A stretch of DNA of 64,000 nucleotides. Origin: Proteus vulgaris. Lineage in GTDB: Bacteria; Pseudomonadota; Gammaproteobacteria; Enterobacterales; Enterobacteriaceae. This document shows positions 1-8,528 of the stretch, in pieces. Each line of letters opens with the position of its first letter. The stretch's first letter is position 1. The DNA is taken from contig NZ_JAEHOQ010000016.1 of NCBI RefSeq assembly GCF_016239305.1, positions 1 to 64,000 on the forward strand, given 5' to 3'. The translations under genes were made by a program, and so were the position numbers. The notes below the pieces were generated by a model. The model saw only the letters and a program-made list of their open reading frames with translations, was not told where the DNA came from and did not search any database.

Positions 1-1
1 C

Positions 2-364
2 ATTATGCAAACCCATTTAATAATTGATAGACAATCACTGATCTACGATAACCAGCAACCGCAATGGCAACGCTTTGTTTGGCCAGCGGATACCGTTGCC
101 TCTGGTGCATCGCTGAGTTGGATCACCACCAATACAGGTACACGTATTTATGGTGATTATCGTGGCGTCTGGGGCATTATTCGTTTACTGGAAGATGCCA
201 ATATCGCCCCTTATGCCGGGAGTACCAGCAGTTATTCTGTCAGTTGGAAAACCTTAAATGGGCAATCCTTAAACTACACCTTAAGAACCGAAATGGGCGA
301 GGGCCCAATCGCGCTTTTACAACTACGTAATTTCGTTTTACCTGAAAAGATCTTTTTGGATTAA
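2..364 (+). CDS. tssM: TssM (IcmF) type VI secretion protein, C-terminal end only
   Basis: The reading frame is open from the left edge of the window, so this is the last ~120 residues of a much longer protein. The fragment has the C-terminal IcmF/TssM pattern: a WQRF motif, a segment reading LSWITTNTGTR, a YGDYRGVWGIIRLLE stretch, and a terminal FVLPEKIF. TssM is the inner-membrane component of the T6SS membrane complex with TssJ and TssL, and this C-terminal part is periplasmic. The next gene downstream (DUF6708) is also common in T6SS loci, which supports the call. Length and upstream partners cannot be judged from here. Confidence 0.85.
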   Translation: MMQTHLIIDRQSLIYDNQQPQWQRFVWPADTVASGASLSWITTNTGTRIYGDYRGVWGIIRLLEDANIAPYAGSTSSYSVSWKTLNGQSLNYTLRTEMGEGPIALLQLRNFVLPEKIFLD

Positions 365-445
365 AATTTTTGATTAATGAGTGATGTTAGATTTATAACA
401 GAGCTAGTTGTTATATCGTAGTTTTGAATAATTATATCACGATTG

Positions 446-1408
446 ATGGACAAGACTAAAATGGATAGTTACGGATTACTACAAAAGTTTAAACTTAATC
501 GCCCATTAAATAACGAAGAAATAGCTGGTAGACTTGATCAAAATGACCGTACTGATATAACCAATGAAGAGTTAATTCCTGATATAAAAGTGATTGCAAT
601 AAATTCTCATTATCTAGAAATGGTGGATAAATATTATTTTTCAAAAGGATTTGTGAGTCTTTTTTCGTCTTTAGGTACTGTTACATTTTTAAGTTGTACA
701 TTATTATTTATTATAGATCTCATTTTTTCTAATCAATTCACTAAAGAAGATATTATATTTACTTTTATCATGGTCTCTCTATTTCTTGCAATGGGACTTT
801 TTATGTTCTCTTTACTGAAAACAGAGTGGTTTGCATGGACACACTACCCATTACGTTTTGATCGTAAAAATCAAATGGTTTACGCCTTTCGCACTGATGG
901 TTCTATTATTTCAGTACCTTGGAAGAAGGTATTTTTCACCACGGGACTTGATTACGCTAAAAGCATGAAAAACGACTATTATATTAGTGGGCATGTTCTT
1001 GCTGATGATAATAAAACCATTGTTGATACCTTTTGCCTTCCTGCCTCCACCGGTAATTTTGAATTACTGAAATATCATTGGGAGTTTATTCGACGTTATA
1101 TGGAAGAAGGGCCTGAAAATATTATTCAACAAGTTGAATTTTGTTTACCGATAGCCAATAAAAAAGAAAGTTATGGATTCACGTTCTTTTATATCAGCAC
1201 GTTATTTAAAGGTATGTTGAAAATTTTAATGCCATTGATGTCTCCAATTATTTTTATTATTAGTATTCCTCGCTATATTGCAATCTTAACCAGTCGCCGT
1301 CCTGTTTGGCCAAAAGAGATAGAAGAACAATGCAAAATAGACCCTAATGATCCTTATATCTTAAATGAAAAAACGAATCCTAAAGATCTCTGGAAAGCAT
1401 TTTATTAA
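446..1408 (+). CDS. DUF6708 domain membrane protein, T6SS-associated
   Basis: A 320-residue protein of unknown function. A hydrophobic pair of helices lies at about residues 70-130, followed by a conserved block around WFAWTHYPLRFDRKNQMVY and VPWKKVFF, then RRYMEEGP and a second hydrophobic segment near residue 260. The order matches DUF6708 proteins, which I recall mainly from T6SS clusters of Enterobacterales. It follows tssM by about 80 bp in the same direction. The start is uncertain: a TTG lies directly before the ATG at 446, and another ATG occurs at 461. A degraded second copy of its first 20 codons lies 200 bp downstream. Its role, perhaps effector-linked or membrane-anchored, is inference. 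Confidence 0.7.
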   Translation: MDKTKMDSYGLLQKFKLNRPLNNEEIAGRLDQNDRTDITNEELIPDIKVIAINSHYLEMVDKYYFSKGFVSLFSSLGTVTFLSCTLLFIIDLIFSNQFTKEDIIFTFIMVSLFLAMGLFMFSLLKTEWFAWTHYPLRFDRKNQMVYAFRTDGSIISVPWKKVFFTTGLDYAKSMKNDYYISGHVLADDNKTIVDTFCLPASTGNFELLKYHWEFIRRYMEEGPENIIQQVEFCLPIANKKESYGFTFFYISTLFKGMLKILMPLMSPIIFIISIPRYIAILTSRRPVWPKEIEEQCKIDPNDPYILNEKTNPKDLWKAFY

Positions 1409-1623
1409 AAGCCATTTTAAATTATTTAATCTCTCATTGTTATGACAGTTGTTTTATTGTTGTTATAGGCACTTATTCATATTTTATTGAAAAATATGAT
1501 ATAATTCGTAAACGGTCTAAACTATATTTATCATAAAAAATACTTAACGATACCCCATATATCAATTACCTCCTATTTATCCCACCATGGAAATGGAGAT
1601 GTATGAATTTAAACAAGCACTAG

Positions 1624-1698
1624 GGCAAGACTAAAATGGATTATTACGGATTACACCCTAAGTTTAAACTTAGCCGACCATTGAATGATAAAAAATAA
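1624..1698 (+). pseudogene. Remnant of a second DUF6708 gene (N-terminus only)
   Basis: Translation from here gives GKTKMDYYGLHPKFKLSRPL followed by NDKK and a stop. It lines up with the first ~22 residues of the intact DUF6708 protein upstream, with most positions identical, including the KTKMD..YGL and KFKL.RPLN blocks. A stop sits directly upstream and another directly after the match, and no further homology continues to 1768. This looks like the stub of a tandem duplicate that was deleted. The remaining gene-free stretch 1409-1768 shows nothing else I can name. Confidence 0.7.
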
Positions 1699-1768
1699 TA
1701 GTTCAATCTCTTAATAGAATCCGTTTTATTATCTATGGTATTTAGGCAACTTATTAATTAGGGAAGAA

Positions 1769-2071
1769 TTACTGTATAAATTGAATAAAAGCATCTGCGA
1801 CTTTTTTAGAGCCTTCATAAATTTCAATTTTTTCTAATTCTTTTAATAAATAATGAGGGGCATGTTCAACTAAAAACCGCATATTGCCCTCACTTATCCA
1901 ATGTTCAGACTCTTGTTGTGTATGAGTGATTTCAATGGCAAGACTCCAGCTATTTGGCTCATAGGGCAGTTGAGTCGTTGGATAATAAAAACCAGTTAAG
2001 GGAGGTGGCGATTGTCTTCCCCCTTCAACAAAGGCTAACCAGATGATTTTAACGCAGACATTGGTATGCAT
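1769..2071 (-). CDS. Small orphan protein resembling EF-Tu domain 3
   Basis: A 100-residue protein with no signal peptide or membrane helix. Residues 15-35 (VEGGRQSPPPLTGFYYP) recall the EGGR...P...GYRPQF motif that opens domain 3 of elongation factor Tu. The spacing to WSLAIEI and the later EGNMRFLVEH segment fits the same beta-barrel. A purine-rich GGAAAATAAT precedes the ATG. It lies opposite to the T6SS genes and just after the duplicated DUF6708 stub. Family membership rests on motif resemblance only, and no function is proposed. Confidence 0.55.
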   Translation of the reverse strand: MHTNVCVKIIWLAFVEGGRQSPPPLTGFYYPTTQLPYEPNSWSLAIEITHTQQESEHWISEGNMRFLVEHAPHYLLKELEKIEIYEGSKKVADAFIQFIQ

Positions 2072-2103
2072 ATTATTTTCCAGTAGGTACTATCTTCAGA
2101 TAA

Positions 2104-2132
2104 AAAATATCCGCCTTTAAGGCGGATATTTT
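2104..2132 (-). terminator. Intrinsic terminator of yegH
   Basis: Perfect 12-bp stem AAAATATCCGCC / GGCGGATATTTT with a 5-base loop, followed on the minus strand by a run of T. It lies 16 bp past the yegH stop. Confidence 0.85.
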
Positions 2133-2147
2133 GCTATTTGACAGGGA

Positions 2148-3728
2148 TTACGCTTCGTCCACGTTTTCTTCGTCTTCAGGTGTCGGTTCTACAATTCGAA
2201 CTTTATTAATTCGATGGTTGTTCACTTCTAACGGCTCAAATTCAATGCCATCAATAAGGATCTTCTCACCAACAGTTGGAACACGTTGTAAATGCTCCAT
2301 TAATAAGCCTGCTAAGGTTTCATACTCACGTTTTTCATCCAATTTGATTGGAATATAAAGCACTAAGTCTTCAAGTGGTGTAAAGCCATTAACCGTCCAT
2401 GAACCATCTTCATTTTGAACCAAGTCGTGACGTGAATCGTTTTCTTCAGAGCTGACAGGTAAGTTACCTGCAATGGTTTCCATAACGTCAGTTAACGTGA
2501 CGATGCCCTCTACTGAACCAAATTCATCTACGACAAACGCGAAGTGTGTATGTGCACTTCGGAATTGTTCTAATGCTTGCAGTAAAGATAAACCTTCAGG
2601 GAAGATCAGCGGTTGTGTTACTAATAATCGTAAGTTTAACGGCTCATTACGTAATTGTTGATTCAACAGCTGAATAACATTAACAACCCCAACAGGTTCA
2701 TCACTGTATTGTTCATCAGTGATCACTAAGCGAGAGTGAGGATCTTTTTCCAATAATTGGCGGATATCATCTTGTGTTGCATTTAAGTCTACATATTCAA
2801 CATCATGGCGAGAAGTCATGATACTGTTAACGTTACGTTGACTTAAACCAAGTACACGCACAATCATTTGGCGTTCTTGGGGATCAAACACCTCTTCAGC
2901 ATTAGAGACCAAATCAGATGTGTGATGATCTAATTCAGATGATTCAGGCTTACCATTAATAATGCGTAACACCGCTTCTGCTGTTCGTTCACGTAAAGAA
3001 CGAGAGGCTGATAAGAAACGGCGGCGATTAAATTGTGCTAACTGATTAAAGACTTCTATCATGATAGAGAAGCCAATCGCTGCATATAGATAACCTTTTG
3101 GAATGGCGTAACCAAAGCCTTCGGCAACTAATGCAAAACCAATCATTAGTAAGAAACTTAAACACAAAATAACAATAGTTGGGTGGTTATTGACGAAGTT
3201 TGTTAAAGGCTTACTTGCCAGGATCATCAAGAACATTGCGATAGTAACAGCTGCAATCATAACGCCTAAATGATCAACCATACCCACAGCAGTTATTACT
3301 GAGTCAAGCGAGAATACCGCATCCAGCACGATAATTTGAGCAACAACAGACCAAAAACTGGTTGTTTTACGTTGTTTTCCCTCATTATGGTCTTTACCTT
3401 CTAGCCGTTCATTAAGCTCCATGGTGGCCTTGAACAGCAAGAATATCCCTCCGAGAAGCATAATTAAGTCTCTTGCACTGAAAGGATGATCAAACAGTGT
3501 AATAAGAGGTTTTGTCAGAGTGATAAGCCAAGAGAGACTAAATAACAACACGACACGCATTACTAAGGCACATAATAGCCCTGTTATACGTGCTTTATCT
3601 CTTAGTTTTGCTGGGAGTTTATCTGCCAGAATAGCAATAAAAACAAGGTTATCAATACCAAGTACGATTTCGAGAACAATTAGGGTGGAGAGTCCTACCC
3701 AGATCGTCGGATCCAAGATCCATTCCAT
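2148..3728 (-). CDS. yegH: YegH: TerC-family membrane protein with CBS and CorC domains
   Basis: A 526-residue inner-membrane protein. Residues 1-240 form a TerC-type membrane domain with the acidic signatures [16 protein letters not shown] and [16 protein letters not shown]. Residues ~305-425 hold a CBS pair ([14 protein letters not shown] ... [20 protein letters not shown]), and the C-terminus is a CorC/HlyC-type domain. Compared with the E. coli paralogues from memory, it matches YegH better than YoaE. The family is linked to metal or tellurite handling, but YegH itself has no firmly proven substrate. It is divergent from gnd and ends in a strong hairpin. Confidence 0.88.
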   Translation of the reverse strand: MEWILDPTIWVGLSTLIVLEIVLGIDNLVFIAILADKLPAKLRDKARITGLLCALVMRVVLLFSLSWLITLTKPLITLFDHPFSARDLIMLLGGIFLLFKATMELNERLEGKDHNEGKQRKTTSFWSVVAQIIVLDAVFSLDSVITAVGMVDHLGVMIAAVTIAMFLMILASKPLTNFVNNHPTIVILCLSFLLMIGFALVAEGFGYAIPKGYLYAAIGFSIMIEVFNQLAQFNRRRFLSASRSLRERTAEAVLRIINGKPESSELDHHTSDLVSNAEEVFDPQERQMIVRVLGLSQRNVNSIMTSRHDVEYVDLNATQDDIRQLLEKDPHSRLVITDEQYSDEPVGVVNVIQLLNQQLRNEPLNLRLLVTQPLIFPEGLSLLQALEQFRSAHTHFAFVVDEFGSVEGIVTLTDVMETIAGNLPVSSEENDSRHDLVQNEDGSWTVNGFTPLEDLVLYIPIKLDEKREYETLAGLLMEHLQRVPTVGEKILIDGIEFEPLEVNNHRINKVRIVEPTPEDEENVDEA

Positions 3729-3972
3729 ACAGTTTGTTTTACCTTCTATAAAGACGGCTTATGCCGACTTGGGAATAATGAGCAATTTGCAGGAATTTTT
3801 CAATAATTTATTATCAGTATTAGGGGAATTATTTCATTTTGTCTAAAAGATTGTGATACCAATTACATCAATAACTACCACCAAGTGAGAGAGTGAGTTA
3901 CTATGTGATCAGGTTAACAAATTGTCAGTACATTGATACTGGCAGGTTTATTTTCAGACGGGAGTTATTTTC

Positions 3973-5379
3973 ATGTCAAAACAGCAAATCGGCGTGGTTG
4001 GTATGGCAGTAATGGGACGTAACCTTGCGCTAAACATTGAAAGCCGTGGTTATTCTGTATCCATCTACAACCGCTCAAGCGATAAAACCAACGAAGTTAT
4101 CGCTGAAAATCCAGGTAAAAAACTGGTTCCGAATTATTCTATTGAAGAGTTTGTTGATTCGTTAGAAAAACCGCGCCGTATCTTATTAATGGTAAAAGCG
4201 GGTGAAGCAACGGATAAAACAATTGCTGCATTGACACCGCATTTAGATAAAGGCGATATCCTTATCGATGGCGGAAATACTTTCTTTAAAGATACCATTC
4301 GTCGTAACCGTGAATTATCAGCGCAAGGCTTTAATTTCATTGGTACCGGTGTTTCAGGTGGTGAAGAGGGCGCATTAAAAGGCCCTTCAATTATGCCTGG
4401 TGGACAAAAAGAAGCTTACGAATTAGTCGCGCCAATCCTTGAAAAAATTGCGGCTGTTGCTGAAGGCGAACCTTGTGTGACTTATATCGGCGCTGATGGC
4501 GCGGGTCACTATGTGAAAATGGTTCACAACGGTATCGAATACGGTGATATGCAGTTGATAGCAGAAGCCTATTCAGTATTAAAACACTCTTTAGGTCTAA
4601 CTAACGAAGAACTAGCAGAAACCTTTACCGAGTGGAATAAAGGTGAATTAAGTAGCTACCTGATTGAAATTACTGCTGACATTTTCCGCAAAAAAGATGA
4701 TGAAGGTAAATACCTTGTAGACGTTATCCTTGATGAAGCGGCAAACAAAGGGACAGGTAAATGGACTAGCCAAAGCTCTTTAGACTTAGGTGTACCAGTT
4801 ACTCTTATCACTGAATCTGTGTTTGCTCGTTATATCTCTTCATTAAAAGATCAACGCGTTGCGGCATCTAAAGTATTATCCGGCCCAACACCTAAAGCAT
4901 TCTCTGGCGATAAAAAAGCCTTTATTGAAAATGTTCGTCGTGCATTGTATTTAGGTAAAATTGTCTCTTATGCTCAAGGTTTCCAACAACTGAAAGCCGC
5001 ATCAGACGAATATAACTGGGATTTAAACTACGGTGAAATCGCGAAGATTTTCCGTGCGGGTTGTATTATTCGTGCGCAATTCCTGCAAAAAATTACAGAT
5101 GCTTATAACGAAGATGCAAGTATTGCAAATCTACTGTTAGCACCATATTTCAAACAAATCGCTGATGATTACCAACAAGCTCTACGTGATGTTGTGTGTT
5201 ATGGCGTGCAAGCAGGTATTCCTACACCAACATTCTCTGCTGCTATTTCTTACTATGATAGCTATCGTGCAGAAGTGTTGCCAGCAAACTTAATCCAAGC
5301 TCAACGTGACTACTTTGGTGCGCATACATATAAACGTACTGATAAAGATGGCATCTTCCACACAGAGTGGATGGAATAA
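3973..5379 (+). CDS. gnd: 6-phosphogluconate dehydrogenase, decarboxylating
   Basis: A 468-residue cytosolic enzyme of the oxidative pentose phosphate pathway, converting 6-phosphogluconate and NADP+ to ribulose-5-phosphate, CO2 and NADPH. Visible are the N-terminal nucleotide-binding turn [16 protein letters not shown] (residues 7-22), the [16 protein letters not shown] block, [19 protein letters not shown], and the catalytic Lys/His segment [16 protein letters not shown]. The length equals that of the E. coli enzyme. The SD GGGAG lies 7 bp before the ATG. In E. coli gnd borders O-antigen genes, which are absent here. Confidence 0.97.
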   Translation: MSKQQIGVVGMAVMGRNLALNIESRGYSVSIYNRSSDKTNEVIAENPGKKLVPNYSIEEFVDSLEKPRRILLMVKAGEATDKTIAALTPHLDKGDILIDGGNTFFKDTIRRNRELSAQGFNFIGTGVSGGEEGALKGPSIMPGGQKEAYELVAPILEKIAAVAEGEPCVTYIGADGAGHYVKMVHNGIEYGDMQLIAEAYSVLKHSLGLTNEELAETFTEWNKGELSSYLIEITADIFRKKDDEGKYLVDVILDEAANKGTGKWTSQSSLDLGVPVTLITESVFARYISSLKDQRVAASKVLSGPTPKAFSGDKKAFIENVRRALYLGKIVSYAQGFQQLKAASDEYNWDLNYGEIAKIFRAGCIIRAQFLQKITDAYNEDASIANLLLAPYFKQIADDYQQALRDVVCYGVQAGIPTPTFSAAISYYDSYRAEVLPANLIQAQRDYFGAHTYKRTDKDGIFHTEWME

Positions 5380-5410
5380 AACCTTAGAACAATGAGTTAT
5401 AATATTTAGG

Positions 5411-5435
5411 GGTGCTGGTAATACAGCACCTTTTT
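5411..5435 (+). terminator. Intrinsic terminator of gnd
   Basis: Stem GGTGCTG / CAGCACC with a 6-base loop and T5, about 30 bp past the gnd stop. The T tract runs directly into the stop codon of the PrtN remnant on the other strand. Confidence 0.88.
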
Positions 5436-5632
5436 CATTTTGAGCGATTAAATTCAATTACAGCCTCATCTCTTTGCTGATCTATATAGGATGCTAAGTC
5501 ATTTACATGGAGCATTCTAAGTGGCTTTTGGCTATCATTTAAGCGATATGTTGGTATTGGTAGTTCACCCGTATTAGCTTTTCTTTCTGCCGTAGTTAAA
5601 CTTATTTTTAGATATTTTGGCGCTATTTCTTT
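5435..5632 (-). pseudogene. Truncated PrtN-like pyocin activator
   Basis: The minus strand encodes 65 codons ending in a proper stop, with TTAERKANTGELPIPTYRLN and then LHVNDLASYIDQQRDEA. This matches the C-terminal two thirds of the pyocin activator PrtN family (…GELPLP…R.E.SQKSP…VHLKDLA.YID.QR). An in-frame TAA lies directly upstream at 5633-5635, and the N-terminal portion (usually a LLMALYE-type helix) is missing, with no start codon or ribosome site in place. PrtN proteins are transcription activators of bacteriocin genes. Lysis and immunity remnants just to the right fit a decayed bacteriocin or prophage island. Confidence 0.75.
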
Positions 5633-5726
5633 TTAATACTCGATGTTAATTTGGATTTATTGACTTGCTTAGGGCTAGGGCGGGGCTTATACCCCCGTCA
5701 CGGATAAACTATCTAAAATTTAAGTC

Positions 5727-6038
5727 ATGAAGATAAGACTCGACATAACAGCAACAATTACGAAGTAAATATTTGGATTTAATCGCTTCAACGAAATAGG
5801 CACTAGCGCTTCTCGTTATGGGATTACCGCTGATGCTAACTCAGAAGAAAGGATCATTGAGTATAGAAAGATACTTCAGAAAGAGTTTACTTGTGATTTA
5901 TATATTTCTGATAATATTGCTAACAGGCTGTACAACTACAGAGAAAATTTACGTTACAGCGCAATGCACACTGATACCAGAGGTGTTAACTCAGTCTATA
6001 ATAGTGCCACTACTTCCCGTAAGATAACTTATTGCTAG
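5727..6038 (+). pseudogene. Rz-like inner-membrane spanin fragment
   Basis: The frame starts at an ATG (MKIRLDITATITK), meets TAA at 5766-5768, then stays open for 89 codons: FNEIGTSASRYGITADANSE, then a charged helical stretch, CDLYISDNIANRLYNY, and an end in KITYC. It resembles the C-terminal part of some prophage Rz-type (i-spanin) proteins, but the N-terminal membrane anchor is absent. The best support is the embedded lipoprotein gene in the +1 frame, the classic Rz/Rz1 arrangement. I therefore read this as a truncated lysis gene; the exact family is from memory. Confidence 0.6.
5833..6027 (+). CDS. Rz1-like outer-membrane spanin lipoprotein
   Basis: A short gene embedded in the +1 frame of the Rz remnant. 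It encodes a basic N-terminus, the hydrophobic run SLLVIYIFLIIL and a lipobox LTGC, so signal peptidase II would cut before the Cys and leave a 32-residue mature lipoprotein. Starts are possible at ATG 5818, ATG 5833, or TTG 5857, the last preceded closely by AAAGGA. Rz1 proteins pair with Rz to span the periplasm and disrupt the outer membrane at phage or pyocin lysis. This copy seems intact while its partner is broken, so it is probably non-functional alone. Confidence 0.6.
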   Translation: MLTQKKGSLSIERYFRKSLLVIYIFLIILLTGCTTTEKIYVTAQCTLIPEVLTQSIIVPLLPVR

Positions 6039-6142
6039 GTTTTTTTGGGATTAACCCTTTAATTACAACAAGTAATAAAGGTAATAAGCGGTTTAGAGTA
6101 ATATGAGAAATTGAACAAGAGTGAACTCTAGATAGCATAGGG

Positions 6143-6322
6143 TTAATGTGATACGTACGATATTATAAATGCAAGGAATGCGATTATTGCAATAATACCT
6201 AAAGATAAAATGACCCTAAAGAACGTCCAGAATGTATTGGATGCACCTATCTTCCAAAAGCAAAAAAATACTGAAATGACCAGTATAAGTTGAATAAAAT
6301 ATAGTCCAAAAAGTGAGTTCAT
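6143..6322 (-). CDS. Putative 59-residue two-helix membrane protein
   Basis: An ATG at 6322 with a well-placed AAAGGA five bases upstream opens a 59-codon frame. The product has two hydrophobic segments, at about residues 4-22 (FGLYFIQLILVISVFFCFW) and 36-56, separated by KIGASNTFW. It has no cysteine-rich or catalytic motif, and I do not recognise a family. It lies inside the decayed bacteriocin island in the opposite direction to its neighbours. The size and topology recall small holin-like or toxin-like membrane peptides, but this is only suggestive. Confidence 0.45.
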   Translation of the reverse strand: MNSLFGLYFIQLILVISVFFCFWKIGASNTFWTFFRVILSLGIIAIIAFLAFIISYVSH

Positions 6323-6426
6323 TTTTATCCTTTAGAGTATTGGTAACTTGAATTGATATTAATATACATAAGCTAAATATTAATAGCTATCAGCTAATCA
6401 CTAGTGTTTTTTTATTGGAGATAGGT

Positions 6427-6588
6427 ATGTCAGATAATATTATTCAATCAAAAGCCTCATTAGACACAACTAAGTTAGATAAGTTAAAATCAGAGATCAA
6501 GGCTTAAACCGATTAGTTAAGGTATGATATAGATAATATTCGAGTCTCTACTTCGAAATGTTACATTAATATTCACAAAGAAAAATAA
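6427..6588 (+). pseudogene. Gutted HNH-nuclease bacteriocin gene (both ends remain)
   Basis: GGAG stands 6 bases before an ATG that opens 26 codons (MSDNIIQSKASLDTTKLDKL…) and then hits TAA. In the same frame, codons from 6523 read YD, I and then [18 protein letters not shown] plus stop. That ending matches the last residues of colicin and pyocin HNH DNases (…YDMDNI.V.TP..HIDIH.GK), where the final His is a metal ligand. In a second frame, 6506-6517 gives KPIS, which precedes this block in the intact domain. The stop is 2 bp before the immunity ATG, exactly the toxin-immunity spacing seen in DNase colicins. Most of the toxin is deleted. Confidence 0.75.
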
Positions 6589-6590
6589 AG

Positions 6591-6848
6591 ATGAAACTAA
6601 AAAATAGCTTTAATGATTATACAAAAACTGAATTTAAACAATTTATTAAAGCTATAATTAAATGTGAAGGTGGCGAAAAAATACAAGATGATAATTTAGA
6701 ATATTTTATTAAAATCACTGAGCATCCTGAAGGTTCGGATCTGATTTATTATCCAGAAGGTAATAATGATGGAAGTGCGACTACTGTTATTAAATAAGTT
6801 AAAGAATGGCGGGCTAAAAATGGCAAAGCAGGATTTAAAAAAGGTTAA
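6591..6848 (+). pseudogene. Colicin/pyocin DNase immunity protein (Im2/Im9 family) with one internal stop
   Basis: Codons 1-68 encode an Im-family four-helix protein: N-terminal [10 protein letters not shown], a helix II with the specificity region, and the conserved helix III block [16 protein letters not shown] with Ser49, Asp50, Tyr53 and Tyr54, which contact the DNase in Im proteins. A TAA at 6795-6797 replaces codon 69, but the same frame goes on with VKEWRAKNGKAGFKKG and the expected stop at 6846-6848. The full 85 residues are exactly the family length. The truncated product (6591-6797) lacks helix IV. A single-base change such as CAA or GAA to TAA would explain it. Confidence 0.85.
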
Positions 6849-6882
6849 TTATTGCTCTTATTAAATTAATAGAGGACTCTTA

Positions 6883-7044
6883 TTGGCATTATTTGTTTCT
6901 TTGTATGTGAATAAATCAATAGATGAGTTTCTTAGTGATCCTGTTTTATTTTTAAGAAATAATAATGTATATCATTTCAATGAAGATAAGAAGAGTGATG
7001 ATTTTATAAATAATGATGAGCAACAACTTGGACTTGATTTTTAA
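6883..7044 (+). CDS. Possible 53-residue protein with clamp-binding-like C-terminus
   Basis: AGAGGA stands 6 bases before a TTG that opens 53 codons. The product begins hydrophobic (LALFVSLYV), continues SIDEFLSDPVLFLRNNN, and ends in an acidic tail with QQLGLDF. The last motif resembles the QL.LxF peptide by which proteins bind the bacterial sliding clamp. I do not recognise the family. It may be a real small gene, or the 3' end of a longer one lost with the bacteriocin genes. It precedes the hairpin at 7064. Confidence 0.35.
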   Translation: MALFVSLYVNKSIDEFLSDPVLFLRNNNVYHFNEDKKSDDFINNDEQQLGLDF

Positions 7045-7063
7045 TATAGTAAAAACTCAATAA

Positions 7064-7095
7064 AAAAGAGAGCATTTAAATAAACACTCTCTTTT
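7064..7095. terminator. Bidirectional hairpin at the end of the first dctA
   Basis: Stem AAAAGAGAG / CTCTCTTTT with a 14-base loop and A/T runs on both sides. It can serve dctA on the minus strand and the short genes on the plus strand. Confidence 0.7.
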
Positions 7096-7127
7096 ATCAT
7101 TATTTATTTAAGAATAGATCCAATTTA

Positions 7128-8477
7128 TTATTCTGATACTTTTATATAACAAGATTCTTTGTTTTCATTATTTGATACTAAATCAGTATCTAACTTGGTT
7201 TCTATTGATATTTTCCCACTAAAAACAGCATTCATTCTCTCTTTGTCCAACGCACTTTCCCAACGAGCGACAACAATACAAGCGCAGGCATTACCCACTA
7301 GATTAGTTAATGCGCGACATTCTGACATAAAACGATCAATACCTAGGATCAAAGCCATACCCGCAACGGGAACACTAGGAACAACCGATAATGTTGCGGC
7401 AAGAGTAATGAAACCGGCGCCTGTAACACCCGCAGCACCTTTTGAGCTGATCATGGCAACAAACAGTAACGTAATCTGCTCTGTTAACGACAAATCAACG
7501 CCTGTTGCTTGAGCGATAAATAAAGCCGCCATGGTCATATAGATATTAGTGCCATCTAAATTAAAGGAATAACCTGTAGGAATAACTAAACCAACGACTG
7601 ATTTTTTACAGCCAAGCTGTTCCATTTTACTCATTAATGTGGGTAATGCAGCTTCAGATGAAGAAGTGCCTAATACCAACCAAAGTTCATCTTTTATGTA
7701 TTTAATTAAAGAGAGGATAGAAAAACCGTTATATTTAGCAACAGCACCTAAAACTACCAACACAAAAAGTAATGCAGTTAGATAAAAAGTAATCACCAAC
7801 AACATTAAATTGCCAATGGAAGAAATGCCGTATTTACCTATTGTAAAAGCCATTGCACCAAAGGCACCAATAGGCGCTAACTTCATTAGCATACCAACCA
7901 TCTTAAAAACCGGATCGCAAAGATGCTGTAAGAATTTTAATACAGGTTCACCTCGTGATCCTGTTGATGCTAATGCCAAACCAAAAACGACAGAAACAAA
8001 CAGTACTTGTAAGATATTGCCGTTAACTAATGGGCTAACGATAGTATCTGGGATGATATTCATAAAAAAATCAACAAGAGAAGAGCTGTGTGCCTGAGTG
8101 ACATACATTTCTACTCGGCTACTGTCTAATGATCCTGGAGAGATATTTAAACCATCACCAGGACGAATAATATTGGCAGTGATTAATCCAATAACAAGTG
8201 CAATTGTAGAAAATGTGAGAAAGTAAATCATCGATTTACCCGCTACTTTTCCAACGGCTTTCATGTTGTTCATACCTGCAATGCCGGTCACTACGGTTAG
8301 AAAGATAACAGGGGCAATGATCATTTTTACTATTTTGATAAATCCATCACCTAAAGGTTTGAAAGATTCGCCAATATCAGGGTAAAAATGGCCTAATAGA
8401 ATACCTAAAATGATAGCAATAATGACTTGGATATATAACACACGATAAAAGGGGAGCTTGCGGGATGATGTCTGCAT
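7128..8477 (-). CDS. dctA: C4-dicarboxylate:cation symporter DctA, copy 1
   Basis: A 449-residue inner-membrane transporter of the SDF (glutamate/dicarboxylate) family, taking up succinate, fumarate and malate with cations. Seen are the first hairpin loop [10 protein letters not shown] (about residue 270), the substrate motif [16 protein letters not shown], the second hairpin [13 protein letters not shown] and the late segment [19 protein letters not shown]. It is about 80% identical by eye to the second copy at 9.4 kb. The C-terminal tail differs and is serine/asparagine-rich. It has its own promoter and terminator, so it is a separate unit. Confidence 0.93.
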   Translation of the reverse strand: MQTSSRKLPFYRVLYIQVIIAIILGILLGHFYPDIGESFKPLGDGFIKIVKMIIAPVIFLTVVTGIAGMNNMKAVGKVAGKSMIYFLTFSTIALVIGLITANIIRPGDGLNISPGSLDSSRVEMYVTQAHSSSLVDFFMNIIPDTIVSPLVNGNILQVLFVSVVFGLALASTGSRGEPVLKFLQHLCDPVFKMVGMLMKLAPIGAFGAMAFTIGKYGISSIGNLMLLVITFYLTALLFVLVVLGAVAKYNGFSILSLIKYIKDELWLVLGTSSSEAALPTLMSKMEQLGCKKSVVGLVIPTGYSFNLDGTNIYMTMAALFIAQATGVDLSLTEQITLLFVAMISSKGAAGVTGAGFITLAATLSVVPSVPVAGMALILGIDRFMSECRALTNLVGNACACIVVARWESALDKERMNAVFSGKISIETKLDTDLVSNNENKESCYIKVSE

Positions 8478-8528
8478 AAAAATTCCCTGTAACTGAAAGA
8501 TATTGACTAAATAAAAAAGAAATCATGA

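Noticed and set aside
2131-3846. Several open frames on the plus strand across yegH (e.g. 2131-2358, 2473-2661, 3520-3846)
   Set aside because: They lie opposite a clearly conserved gene, have no ribosome sites or recognisable products, and are explained as frames in the reverse complement.
3904-3919. CRP-like TGTGA-N6-TAACA upstream of gnd
   Set aside because: One half-site is imperfect, and gnd is mainly growth-rate controlled in relatives. Not strong enough to list.
5640-5720. A GC-rich motif (GGGCTAGGGCGGGGCTTATA) as an integration site
   Set aside because: No second copy, tRNA end or integrase is seen near it.
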